Below are positions 1-7,797 of a DNA stretch of 64,000 bases, in pieces. The position numbers and the translations under genes are program-made. The first letter of the stretch is position 1. Each line of letters opens with the position of its first letter. Source of the DNA: Marinifilaceae bacterium (GTDB taxonomy: Bacteria; Bacteroidota; Bacteroidia; Bacteroidales; Marinifilaceae); assembly GCA_025210485.1 (NCBI GenBank), contig JAOARN010000124.1, forward strand, positions 1 through 64,000. Direction: 5' to 3'. The notes under the pieces are model-generated. The model ran no database searches and was not told where the DNA came from. It was given only the letters and a program-made list of their open reading frames with translations.

Positions 1-24
1 CTCTATCAACTGAGCTACTCCCGC
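1..24 (-). tRNA. tRNA-Gly, 5' part only (cut by window edge)
   Basis: These 24 bases are identical to the 5' 24 bases of the complete tRNA-Gly(TCC) at 149-221, covering the acceptor strand and D-arm. The anticodon lies outside the window, so Gly is inferred from this identity and from the repeated Tyr-Gly order. It would be the last member of a minus-strand array. Confidence 0.7.
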
Positions 25-41
25 AGTCGTAATAATAAAAG

Positions 42-124
42 TGGGAAGAGCAGGATTCGAACCTACGAAGACATAAGTTAGCGGAGTTACAGTCCGCCCC
101 AGTTGGCCACTTTGTTATCTTCCC
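42..124 (-). tRNA. tRNA-Tyr (GTA)
   Basis: Read on the minus strand this folds as a class II tRNA of 83 nt. The acceptor GGGAAGA pairs with TCTTCCC, the anticodon loop carries GTA, there is a long variable arm, and the T-loop is GGTTCGAATCC. It differs from the copy at 234-316 at only a couple of positions, so the two arose by tandem duplication of a Tyr-Gly unit. Confidence 0.95.
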
Positions 125-148
125 AAATAATTTAACAATAAAAATCAG

Positions 149-221
149 AGCGGGAGACGGGACTCAACCCCGCGACCCTCAGCTTGGAAGGCTGATGCTC
201 TATCAACTGAGCTACTCCCGC
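149..221 (-). tRNA. tRNA-Gly (TCC)
   Basis: A 73-nt cloverleaf on the minus strand: acceptor GCGGGAG pairs with CTCCCGC and the anticodon loop CTTCCAA gives anticodon TCC. It sits between the two tRNA-Tyr genes. CCA is not encoded. Confidence 0.95.
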
Positions 222-233
222 ATAATTTGCTGG

Positions 234-316
234 TGGGAAGAGCAGGATTCGAACCTACGAAGACATAAGTCAGCGGAGTTACAGTCCGCCCCAGTTGGCC
301 ACTTTGGTATCTTCCC
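234..316 (-). tRNA. tRNA-Tyr (GTA)
   Basis: An 83-nt class II tRNA on the minus strand with anticodon GTA, nearly identical to 42-124. It is the first gene of the array and lies about 38 bp downstream of a clear promoter. Confidence 0.95.
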
Positions 317-353
317 ATACAAAACGCTTGTGTTTCATTTCGTATTGCAGGTG

Positions 354-383
354 CAAATATAAAGCGAATATTAGAATATACAA
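354..383 (-). promoter_or_regulatory. promoter of the tRNA-Tyr/Gly array
   Basis: On the minus strand TATATTTG (354-361) matches the Bacteroidota -7 element TAnnTTTG. A TTG lies at 381-383 with a 19-nt spacer, as expected for the -33 element. The start of transcription would fall about 30 bp before the first tRNA. Confidence 0.7.
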
Positions 384-651
384 GACTTTTACGGCATTTT
401 TTTCATTTTTTTTCAAGCTTTTTACTTAAACAACTGATTATCTTGACTAAAAAAAATATTAACTTATTTATTTTTTTGCACGCATCTTTAAATTTCAACC
501 TACCACAATGATTACAAGCTAAACTCAAACACGAATACATATTTTCAAGAATGCTTCTACAATAAATCAAATTAAGGCTTTTTAACAATAGAAACACAAC
601 CAAAATATATAATCACTCGTAAAATAACTCAACTACACCAAACGATAATAA
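384..651. other. gene-less stretch
   Basis: AT-rich DNA between the tRNA promoter and the low-complexity reading frame that opens at 652. A 66-codon minus-strand frame (403-603) exists, but it is rich in Leu, Ile, Phe and Lys as random AT-rich frames are. I see no RNA gene or hairpin of note. Confidence 0.5.
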
Positions 652-1830
652 GCAATTGCTAATTTAAAACTATATATTATAGAACAAGATCAGGTACAGT
701 CACAACAGTCACAACAGCAACTACAGCAAAAAGATGATGAGTTTCAAATCAAGAACAGTGAAAGCTATAAAAAAACACCTTTGCGTACAAATAATCAAAA
801 CAAACCAACAAGCAAAGAGGAAAATTTTATAAAAAAATGCTTCAAAGAAGAAATCACCAAAACAAAAAAAATTATTTTAAAGAATATCAACAAACAAAAT
901 CTTAAACATAAAAGATTTTGTAAACTAAAAAATTTTCTCTCAAACACTAATAAATCAAACGATAACAAATCGGTCTCAATAAAACATTTAGTCCAAAAAC
1001 ACACTAAACTAAAACTTCTTCTGCATTTTCTAGAAAACACGCCCTCTAAAGAATTAAAACCTTCCAAATACATGATTAAAAACGATGAATTATTCTTAAA
1101 CCCAACAGAACAACAACCGATCAACCAAGACAACCTAAAAACAGAAGATTCAACCGTCACCTTAATCAAGTTCGAAAAAATTATTTCAAATATGATTAAT
1201 AACGATTACTTTTTAAATCCAATTCCATATAATTACACACAGAATAATATAGATTCTAATTTAGAATTACTTAATCATATCCTAAACATATTTAATAAAC
1301 CTGATATCGAAAAGGCTTTTGAAATACATTACAATAATTTTCTTTCTGATATATTGATTACAATTAGATTTAATATTCAACTCCCACTCAAGCAATCCAT
1401 CCAACTCAGCGATTCTAATCCGTCTCTACATCAACTAAAACAAACAACTTTCAATGAAGAAGAAGAAGAGGAAGAGGAAGAGGAAGAGGAAGAGGAAGAG
1501 TATAAAAACGAATTCCAAACACCCCAACAATTGACAGAAGAGCCGAAGCTACAACAACTACCAGAACACTTAAGAAACACCCCTGACGAACTAAATAGCT
1601 ACAAGAAACTTGATGAATACAGGATAAATACATACAATCAATTATATTCATTTTCAACATCAAACGATAAACAATCTTCGAATACCATTAAAACAAAGTC
1701 AGGAACTCAACAATTTTCTTCCGACATCTCTTCAATTCCATCAGAAAGAATAAAAGATGAAAAAAACATAAAGGATAAAATCAGACAACTCGCTTACAAT
1801 GCTTTCAGAAAATTAAAAAATGATTACTAA
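652..1830 (+). pseudogene. low-complexity acidic/Gln-rich reading frame without an ATG start; possible gene remnant
   Basis: The frame is open from 652 to the TAA at 1828-1830, but no ATG occurs in its first part. The first usual alternative start is TTG at 781, giving 349 codons. Residues before that point are Gln-rich (several QQ runs around 700-730), which suggests the true frame once began upstream. The product is rich in Lys, Asn, Gln and Ser, has no signal peptide or membrane segment, and carries a run of about 16 Glu encoded at 1456-1500 by GAA/GAG repeats. The last 25 residues are basic. I recognise no domain. It may be a decayed gene, the 3' part of a gene that lost its start, or a fast-evolving lineage-specific protein using TTG. 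Codon use is as AT-rich as its surroundings. Confidence 0.4.
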
Positions 1831-1895
1831 ACAAATAAAAAACAAACTATAACCTATTCTTGAATCTACGCGTACCTAAAAAAAATGTAAAAAAG

Positions 1896-1925
1896 TTTGT
1901 ATTTAAAATATTTTTTATACTTTTG
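1896..1925 (+). promoter_or_regulatory. promoter of SRP RNA / tRNA-Thr
   Basis: TTTG at 1896-1899 and TACTTTTG at 1918-1925 match the Bacteroidota -33 and -7 elements with an 18-nt spacer. This places the transcript start at about 1931, exactly where the SRP RNA closing stem begins. Confidence 0.8.
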
Positions 1926-1930
1926 TCAAC

Positions 1931-2022
1931 GCTTAGCGCAACGCGACCAGCTCCTACTGAATCCCCCAGGGTTGGAAGGCAGCAAGGGTAAGTGGTCGTA
2001 GCGGTGCGACGTAACGCTAAGC
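1931..2022 (+). ncRNA. ffs: small bacterial signal recognition particle RNA (4.5S type)
   Basis: A single long hairpin of about 92 nt. The ends GCTTAGCG (1931-1938) and CGCTAAGC (2015-2022) pair perfectly. The apical part contains the conserved SRP domain IV signature, with the GGAAGGCAGCAAGGG asymmetric loop region (about 1973-1987) that binds the Ffh M domain. It guides membrane and exported proteins to SecY co-translationally. It lies only 5 bp before tRNA-Thr and almost certainly shares its transcript. Confidence 0.92.
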
Positions 2023-2027
2023 ATTTT

Positions 2028-2101
2028 GCCAATGTAGCTCAGCTGGCTAGAGCAGCTGATTTGTAATCAGCAGGTCGTGGGTTCGAGTCCCTCTATTGGC
2101 T
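2028..2101 (+). tRNA. tRNA-Thr (TGT)
   Basis: A 74-nt cloverleaf: acceptor GCCAATG pairs with TATTGGC with one G-T pair, anticodon loop TTTGTAA gives TGT, and the T-loop is GGTTCGAGTCC. It starts 5 bp after the SRP RNA and is followed by a strong terminator. Confidence 0.95.
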
Positions 2102-2109
2102 CAAACATA

Positions 2110-2144
2110 AAGCAATCAACAAATATTTGTTGATTGCTTTTTTT
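2110..2144 (+). terminator. rho-independent terminator of the ffs-tRNA-Thr transcript
   Basis: A perfect 15-bp palindromic stem (2110-2124 with 2125-2139) is followed directly by a run of T to 2144. Confidence 0.85.
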
Positions 2145-2395
2145 ATTCCACACAACTTGATTCCAAAACACAAAGATAATATAATCTACATAATATATAA
2201 TTATTTTAAATTACATCACATTCCCACTTTTAGTTTATACTATTTGCCTGAATTATAAATTCATCAACGAAATAAAAGACAAAAAAGTTTTCATAGCTCC
2301 CTATCTGATTCCCTACTTGTATTTTTCAAATTGTATAAGTTTATTTAGTTTTACATATAATTATGACTATTATTTAAACTACACACAATTTTACA

Positions 2396-4897
2396 ATGAA
2401 AAGAAAAATATTACTTTGCTTAATACTAGCAATATGTTCAAATTTTATCTATGCACAAATCAAGCTAAATAAAAACACAAAAGAAAACATAATTAGGGAT
2501 GCTATAAAAAACAACCCTTCTATTTTCGACATTAAAAACACCATCAAGTATGAATTCTTAAACAATATTTTGATTGTCGAATTAAAACCAACAGGATGGA
2601 TAATTATCGATCCCAAAGGAGATAAAAACTACAGAATTGCCTACAATTACAACAACGAATGGAATATTGATCTAAAGGATAAAAACCAAACAGATTGGCT
2701 AAAACTTTTCGATCATCCAGTGATAGAAAAAACCACAAAAAGACTAAGAGGAGACACATACAATAAAGTAGAACCTCTTTTAAAAACCAAATGGAACCAA
2801 TATTGCATGCCTACGGACAAATGGGGAGGAAAACCAACCCCTGTTAGTGGATGTGTACAGACAGCAATGGCTCAAATTATGAAACATTTTGAGTATCCTA
2901 AACACGGATATGGCAAAGTAGTGAATCCAAACAAATACGGAGGCGTAAACACGAATGCCGATCTTAGTGACGAATTCAACTATGCTGATATGCCTTTAAA
3001 TTCATCTTGCACAGAATCAAAAAAAGAACTAATGTTTGAACTAGGCGTCATGTCTCAAGCTTTTTATGGAACAGCCGAAGATGGTGGAACTGGAGCCGAC
3101 ACAAGAAAAGGTACTGATGGTATGACAAAGTACTTAAACTATACTAAAACTAGTATTGGATCACTAAATGATGCTAATCGACACGACAGAGTAATGGAGC
3201 ATCTACTAAACAATATCCCTTTAATTGTTGATGGAAGCAACGGCAGCAGCGGTCATGCTTTTATCCTAGATGGATATGACGGCAAAGGCAACTATCATTT
3301 CAATTTAGGTTGGGGTGGCTATAGCAATGCATACTATAGCCTTGACAAAATACCTTTCAATAAAGGCATGCGAATATTCTACAATCTAAAACCAGACAAG
3401 GACGCTATCAAAACATTCCCATACTCAGCTAATTTCGAAAATATGCCCGAATGGTCAAAACCTAAAAATGTTAAAATTGAAAAAGACGAAAATGGTGATA
3501 AAGTACTTGTGTTAAAAACAACAGAGGACGACTATCAACTTCTATACATCGCTCCTAAAGACGCCAGCAATCTATCATTGGCAATGAATCTAGGAGTTGA
3601 TACTAAAAATGCTAAATCAGGCGAATACATAAGCTTAAGCGTAAAACTATTTGATTATCACAATAACAAAGTGACAGACAAGACAATATACCACCTAACT
3701 AGCCTTGTAGGTCAGAACGACTTTCGCAATAAACGAATCATTATTCCTTTAAACGAATACAGAGGACATAAATTAAAAATAATGATTGACACATATACTG
3801 GATTCGCTAATGCGCCAAAATATCAGATAAAATCTTTTCAAATATCAAACATTAGTGACAACAAAATAATCGCAGCAAACTGCACTAACAATCGTATCGA
3901 GCTTTCCTACAAATCAAATATAAAAAATACCGACATCGACCCAAGCTACTTCAAAATAAAACATGGAGAATTCTACTACAATGCCAAAAACGTAGAGCTT
4001 AAAAACAATGATTCGAAATCAAAAGTACTTTACCTATATTCAAATTATTCAATCAAGAAAGATGACAAACTATCTGTTTCATATAATCCAAAATCATCAA
4101 AATCCACGTTAATTGACGAATACGGAAACCCTATGACAACAAATGATAACAATCACAACATCAAGAATCTTTCAACTAAAATAAACAATAAACCAGAACT
4201 TGTTTTAGTAAAAAACGACAATAAAAACGCCTTATACAAACTCAAACTTATCGACAAAGATGGAGATGTGTTAAGAGCTCAATTATATTATGACAAAAAC
4301 AAAATAACCGTCAAAAACGGTGCTAATAACAGTTATTACATCCACGGTGAAGCTAATAAAATCAAAGGATCATACATATATGCATTAATGGAAGATTTTT
4401 CATCAAAAACGCATAATACAACATTTACGTTTACAGACAACATGAAACCTGTAAATCCAAACGACAATAATAACGACAAACCGGACAATACTGATAATAA
4501 CAAGCCAGACAACAACGATAAACCAGATAATACTGATAACAACAAACCAGACAACAACGACAAACCAGATAATACCGATAACAATAAACCTGACGACAAC
4601 AACCCCAACAAACCAGTAGACCAAAATAAAGATGACAAAGACGAAGACCCTTTAAGTATAGAGAAAAATAAAAAAGCGGAGATTATTATATATCCAAATC
4701 CCGCACAAGACTTCATTCGATTTAACGAGAATTGTGATTTAATAAAAGCATACAAACTTAGCGGGAAAGAGGTCTTATCTATCTCTAAGTACAAGAAAAA
4801 TAATTCAATCAATATATCTAAATTAAAAACAGGAATATATATTGTAGTAATTGAACAAAACAAAATCAAAACCAGCTTAAAATTATTCAAAAAATAG
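2396..4897 (+). CDS. secreted C10-family (streptopain-type) cysteine protease with type IX sorting domain
   Basis: An 833-residue secreted protease. Residues 1-20 form a signal peptide ending at an Ala-Gln junction. Residues about 21-115 resemble the inhibitory prodomain of C10 peptidases. The peptidase core follows, with nucleophile Cys153 in SGCVQTAMAQIMKHF and catalytic His287 in GHAFILDGYDG, then the HFNLGWGG strand. Residues about 345-680 are beta-rich and unassigned. A linker of repeated Asp/Asn/Lys/Pro units (PDNTDNNKPDN, about 685-745, DNA 4450-4615) leads to a C-terminal domain beginning IIIYPNPAQDF and ending KLFKK. That domain is the type A sorting signal recognised by the type IX secretion system, so the enzyme should cross the outer membrane. 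It is a single gene, with terminators on both sides. I infer a degradative role; a virulence role as for SpeB is not implied. Confidence 0.9.
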   Translation: MKRKILLCLILAICSNFIYAQIKLNKNTKENIIRDAIKNNPSIFDIKNTIKYEFLNNILIVELKPTGWIIIDPKGDKNYRIAYNYNNEWNIDLKDKNQTDWLKLFDHPVIEKTTKRLRGDTYNKVEPLLKTKWNQYCMPTDKWGGKPTPVSGCVQTAMAQIMKHFEYPKHGYGKVVNPNKYGGVNTNADLSDEFNYADMPLNSSCTESKKELMFELGVMSQAFYGTAEDGGTGADTRKGTDGMTKYLNYTKTSIGSLNDANRHDRVMEHLLNNIPLIVDGSNGSSGHAFILDGYDGKGNYHFNLGWGGYSNAYYSLDKIPFNKGMRIFYNLKPDKDAIKTFPYSANFENMPEWSKPKNVKIEKDENGDKVLVLKTTEDDYQLLYIAPKDASNLSLAMNLGVDTKNAKSGEYISLSVKLFDYHNNKVTDKTIYHLTSLVGQNDFRNKRIIIPLNEYRGHKLKIMIDTYTGFANAPKYQIKSFQISNISDNKIIAANCTNNRIELSYKSNIKNTDIDPSYFKIKHGEFYYNAKNVELKNNDSKSKVLYLYSNYSIKKDDKLSVSYNPKSSKSTLIDEYGNPMTTNDNNHNIKNLSTKINNKPELVLVKNDNKNALYKLKLIDKDGDVLRAQLYYDKNKITVKNGANNSYYIHGEANKIKGSYIYALMEDFSSKTHNTTFTFTDNMKPVNPNDNNNDKPDNTDNNKPDNNDKPDNTDNNKPDNNDKPDNTDNNKPDDNNPNKPVDQNKDDKDEDPLSIEKNKKAEIIIYPNPAQDFIRFNENCDLIKAYKLSGKEVLSISKYKKNNSINISKLKTGIYIVVIEQNKIKTSLKLFKK

Positions 4898-4904
4898 AAA
4901 AAAA

Positions 4905-4936
4905 AAGGCGTACATTTCTTAATGTACGCCTTTTTC
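4905..4936. terminator. bidirectional terminator between the C10 protease and the DMT transporter
   Basis: A 12-bp stem AAGGCGTACATT (4905-4916) pairs with AATGTACGCCTT (4921-4932) around a TCTT loop. There are A-runs before and T-runs after it, so it can end both converging transcripts. Confidence 0.85.
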
Positions 4937-4962
4937 ATTCAATTCTTTAAGTAAGATTTTTA

Positions 4963-5412
4963 TTATTTCTGAACCAATATAGTCCCTAAAACAAGAAGAG
5001 CTGCTCCTATTATTCTTTTCATACTCAATTCTATTGGCTGAATTCCAAACCAACCAAAACTATCAATCAATAAAGACATCACTATTTGCCCCAAAAATGC
5101 CCCTGCCACTAATGTAGTTGCTCCAAGCTGTCTCACCAACAACAAAAAAGCGGTAACAAATAAAACTCCAAAAACACCTCCAACATACAAATACCAGGGA
5201 ATTTGAGTCAATTTTGAAAAACTTGGAAAATTAGGTGCAAATACTATATTTATCAAAACGATTAATACAAAACCGCCTAAAAAAGAAAAAAATGTAGCTT
5301 GCAATGGATGATTCATCCACTTACTTAACGAAGAATTCACTGTAGCCTGTATTGGATTAAGAGCACCAATAACAATAGCCAATATCAAAAACAAGTAATT
5401 CATATTATTCAT
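4963..5412 (-). CDS. DMT-superfamily inner-membrane protein, DUF606/YdcZ type
   Basis: A 149-residue integral membrane protein with about five hydrophobic segments and short charged loops. Length and motifs fit the half-size DUF606 branch of the drug/metabolite transporter superfamily: GALNPIQATVNSSL near the N terminus, GGVFGVLFV in the middle, and GQIVMSLLIDSFGWFG. The substrate is unknown. The start could equally be the ATG three codons later (5403). A good promoter lies at 5435-5467 and the gene appears monocistronic. Confidence 0.8.
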   Translation of the reverse strand: MNNMNYLFLILAIVIGALNPIQATVNSSLSKWMNHPLQATFFSFLGGFVLIVLINIVFAPNFPSFSKLTQIPWYLYVGGVFGVLFVTAFLLLVRQLGATTLVAGAFLGQIVMSLLIDSFGWFGIQPIELSMKRIIGAALLVLGTILVQK

Positions 5413-5434
5413 ATACCAAATATTTTATTTTATC

Positions 5435-5467
5435 CAAAAATACAGCTTATATGATAATAGACACAAA
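5435..5467 (-). promoter_or_regulatory. promoter of the DMT transporter gene
   Basis: On the minus strand TATTTTTG (5435-5442) fits TAnnTTTG and TTTG (5464-5467) lies 21 nt upstream. The -33 element coincides with the T-run of the tRNA-His terminator, so one transcript ends where the next begins. Confidence 0.65.
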
Positions 5468-5497
5468 AAAAAGCTAGAAGAAAAACCTCTAGCTTTT
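5464..5497 (-). terminator. terminator of tRNA-His
   Basis: The stem AAAAGCTAGA (5469-5478) pairs with TCTAGCTTTT (5488-5497). On the minus strand it is followed by a T-run, directly downstream of tRNA-His. Confidence 0.75.
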
Positions 5498-5508
5498 ATT
5501 TTCAAAAG

Positions 5509-5583
5509 GGTGGAAGACCGGGTTCGAACCGGCGACCTCTGGAACCACAATCCAGCGCTCTAACCAACTGAGCTACATCCACC
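5509..5583 (-). tRNA. tRNA-His (GTG)
   Basis: A minus-strand cloverleaf with anticodon loop TTGTGGT (GTG) and T-loop GGTTCGAACCC. The extra 5' G (G-1) paired to the discriminator C, typical of tRNA-His, is encoded in the gene. One U-U mismatch occurs in the acceptor stem. Confidence 0.93.
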
Positions 5584-5603
5584 ATTTTTTGTTGTTTGCG
5601 GTG

Positions 5604-5635
5604 CAAATATAGATATTTATTATCAATAATTGCAA
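5604..5635 (-). promoter_or_regulatory. promoter of tRNA-His
   Basis: On the minus strand TATATTTG (5604-5611) matches the -7 consensus and TTG (5633-5635) lies 21 nt upstream. The element has the same sequence as in the tRNA-Tyr/Gly promoter. Confidence 0.7.
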
Positions 5636-5684
5636 GCTTTTTTTTGAAAAATATTAAAAAAAATTCTTTATTCAGCTTTTCTGT

Positions 5685-5692
5685 TAACTTTG
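5685..5692 (+). promoter_or_regulatory. -7 promoter element of the AlkD-like gene
   Basis: TAACTTTG matches TAnnTTTG exactly, 26 bp before the start codon at 5719. The -33 element is not convincing. Confidence 0.5.
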
Positions 5693-5718
5693 CATTCTAC
5701 TAATCATATATATAGCAT

Positions 5719-6369
5719 ATGGAATTTTTTTTAGATAATAATAACACCCAACAAATATTTGAACAAATAATAAAGAAGTTCAAAAGAATGGGCAATGGTG
5801 AAATATACGAACAAGTAAAAAAACTAAATCCCGAATACAAAAAAATATACGGTATTAACTACTTTGGATTAAAGCAACTATCCGAAGCCTACGAAAAAGA
5901 TATTTTATTAGCGAGAAAATTATGGTGGCATAATAGCAGAGAAACGAAAATACTTTCAATTTTATTGACTCCTGAAAACGAATGCAATATCGAATACTGC
6001 ATAAAATTGATAAAAGAAGCAGAATCTGAAGAAATACTAAATTACTGCATAAGTAGATTATTTTGGAAATTAAACTTCAAAGAAAGTTTAATTAAGCTTT
6101 TACTCGATTCAGGAAAACATAGAAATATTTTAATTGCTATTAAAACATACTCTCAAATTTTAATGAGATTAGATGACTTTGACCTCAAATTCTTTGAACA
6201 CCTTGTTAATAGTATTCCTTTTAACTATATTGACAACAAATTAGAAGATTCTATTTTAAATATTTTTGAAAGAGCAATCAAATTAGCTCCTGAATCAAAA
6301 AACGATTTGTTAAAAATACTTAAAAATAAAAATCTAATTTCTTTGATTGATACACTAAATGAATTATAA
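5719..6369 (+). CDS. HEAT-repeat protein resembling AlkD-type DNA alkylation repair proteins
   Basis: A 216-residue, all-helical, Lys/Glu/Leu-rich protein without a signal peptide. The pattern YFGLKQLSEAYEKD...LARKLWWHNSRETKILSILL resembles the DNA alkylation repair (AlkC/AlkD) HEAT-like family, whose members bind alkylated DNA in a groove of paired helices. The Trp and Asp residues that serve catalysis in AlkD are not clearly present in the second half, so it may be a binding-only or divergent member. The ATG follows a -7 promoter element by 26 bp. The stop codon is 56 bp before the preferred start of the thioredoxin-fold gene, so the two are probably co-transcribed. Confidence 0.55.
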   Translation: MEFFLDNNNTQQIFEQIIKKFKRMGNGEIYEQVKKLNPEYKKIYGINYFGLKQLSEAYEKDILLARKLWWHNSRETKILSILLTPENECNIEYCIKLIKEAESEEILNYCISRLFWKLNFKESLIKLLLDSGKHRNILIAIKTYSQILMRLDDFDLKFFEHLVNSIPFNYIDNKLEDSILNIFERAIKLAPESKNDLLKILKNKNLISLIDTLNEL

Positions 6370-6424
6370 TTGTATCATCTTATTTTTACTAATATTTTAT
6401 TCAATAATCAGCAACTATAATCCT

Positions 6425-7567
6425 ATGAAAAAACTGTTTTTTATTCTTTCTATTATTACTTTGTGGTCATGTCAAGAAAAAGTTGTTTTCGAGATCAACG
6501 GTAGAGTAGGTAATGGAGAAAAGAAAAAAATCTATCTTGAAAAACAACATGTTTCTGGAACTGAAATAATCGACTCTGCTATTATTTCAAATGAAAACAG
6601 ATTTAACTTTGAAGCAGAAATATCACAACCAGAATTCTATGTACTTCGTTTCGAAAATGGAAAGGCAATAACACTTCTAGCAGAACCAAAAGAAGATATA
6701 CTCATAAATATAGAAGGTGACAAATCCGATGATTCTTATCAGGTATTCTCATCGAAAGGCTCCATACTTATTAAAGAACTTATTGATACTCTAAACTACA
6801 ATAAATATAGACTTGATAGTATCAGAGTTGTTATGCGTGAAAATATTGACAATGAAAGCAAAATCAAAGAACTTGAACAAGAGCTAAAATCAGTTATCAA
6901 AGATCAAAGGAAATATTCTGCAAATTTCATTATGAAAAATGCAACCTCTCTCTCTAGCTACTTTGCTCTTTACCAAAAAATTGACAAATCAAACTACACG
7001 CTTAATGAAAATTCAGATATCAATTTTGTTAAAATTGTAGCTTCATCTATGAGAGCACTCTATCCTGAACATGAGTTTACAAAATCTATACTTGCAAATT
7101 TAAAAACCTTGCAAAGTAAATTATCTAATATCCAAATCACTAATCTAATAAAAGAATCAGGTGATAATTTCCCAGATATTGAATTGCCAAATCAGTATGG
7201 CAAATCGTCTAAACTAAGCGATCTGAAAGGAAAATTTATCATTCTTAACTTCTGGGCTAGCCAAAACGGATTGTCTAGAAAATATAATATTGGTCTGAAA
7301 AAAACATACAGCAAATATAAGAACAAAGGTTTAGAAATATATCAAGTTTCAGCTGACAACAACAAGGAATTATGGAAAGCATCAGTTAAGGCTGATGGTC
7401 TTACTTGGATCAATGTATGTGATCCGAAAACTCAAAGCGCTAAAGCTTTGCAAATGTATAACGTAAAACAAATTCCAACAAACTACCTTATAGACAAAAA
7501 TGGTAATATCGTAGGCAAAAATCTATATGGACATTTATTGGATGAAAAACTTGAAGAACTTCTATAA
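6425..7567 (+). CDS. thioredoxin-fold lipoprotein (DUF4369/TlpA-like) lacking the CxxC cysteines
   Basis: A 380-residue predicted lipoprotein. I start it at the ATG at 6425, which gives the signal peptide and lipobox MKKLFFILSIITLWSC (Cys16). A longer frame from 6359 adds a hydrophobic stretch that overlaps the upstream gene and is less likely. Residues about 22-120 fit the DUF4369 beta domain found before thioredoxin folds in Bacteroidota. A helical stretch follows, then a TlpA/AhpC-like domain from about 245 (FPDIELPNQYGKSSKLSDLKGKFIILNFWAS). The active site that should read WCxxC is QNGLS: Asn281 and Ser284 replace both cysteines. The cis-Pro loop (QIPTNYLID) is kept. It therefore cannot do thiol-disulphide exchange as in TlpA or ResA, and a binding or chaperone role is more likely. 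Confidence 0.8.
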   Translation: MKKLFFILSIITLWSCQEKVVFEINGRVGNGEKKKIYLEKQHVSGTEIIDSAIISNENRFNFEAEISQPEFYVLRFENGKAITLLAEPKEDILINIEGDKSDDSYQVFSSKGSILIKELIDTLNYNKYRLDSIRVVMRENIDNESKIKELEQELKSVIKDQRKYSANFIMKNATSLSSYFALYQKIDKSNYTLNENSDINFVKIVASSMRALYPEHEFTKSILANLKTLQSKLSNIQITNLIKESGDNFPDIELPNQYGKSSKLSDLKGKFIILNFWASQNGLSRKYNIGLKKTYSKYKNKGLEIYQVSADNNKELWKASVKADGLTWINVCDPKTQSAKALQMYNVKQIPTNYLIDKNGNIVGKNLYGHLLDEKLEELL

Positions 7568-7592
7568 AATAATAGATACATAAAATATTATT

Positions 7593-7630
7593 AAGCTGAT
7601 AGGAACTAGATTTCTTATCAGCTTTTTTTT
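7593..7630 (+). terminator. terminator after the thioredoxin-fold lipoprotein
   Basis: The stem AAGCTGATA (7593-7601) pairs with TATCAGCTT (7616-7624) and is followed by a T-run. Confidence 0.8.
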
Positions 7631-7744
7631 ATGTATTTTTGTAATTAACAGATTAATATAAATTCTTTATTATAATTAGAATATATCCTATACTAGAATA
7701 TTTTTTAAGCATAACATATAGAAAGTTCTTTTATTAACTTTCAA

Positions 7745-7773
7745 TTGAAATACAAATGCAAAACATAAATTTG
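7745..7773 (+). promoter_or_regulatory. promoter of miaA
   Basis: TTG at 7745-7747 and TAAATTTG at 7766-7773 have an 18-nt spacer, giving a leader of about 20 nt before the miaA ATG. Confidence 0.6.
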
Positions 7774-7797
7774 TTTTTAATATAGACAAACAATTAT

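Noticed and set aside
403-603. 66-codon minus-strand reading frame
   Set aside because: AT-rich frame without signal peptide, domain or promoter context; composition as expected by chance.
795-1663. Minus-strand frames opposite the low-complexity frame (e.g. 795-1169, 1451-1663)
   Set aside because: They mirror the Lys/Glu-rich plus-strand frame and give Phe/Leu/Val-rich strings, the usual shadow effect.
4450-4615. Repeated DNA as a CRISPR or mobile repeat
   Set aside because: It is in frame and encodes the repeat linker of the C10 protease.
4336-4938. 200-codon minus-strand frame with Leu/Ser repeats opposite the C10 protease linker
   Set aside because: Its repeats are the reverse complement of the Asp/Asn/Lys/Pro linker, and it runs through the terminator.
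6359-7567. Longer start for the thioredoxin-fold lipoprotein
   Set aside because: The start at 6359 overlaps the upstream gene and puts 22 residues before a clean lipoprotein signal peptide; 6425 is preferred.
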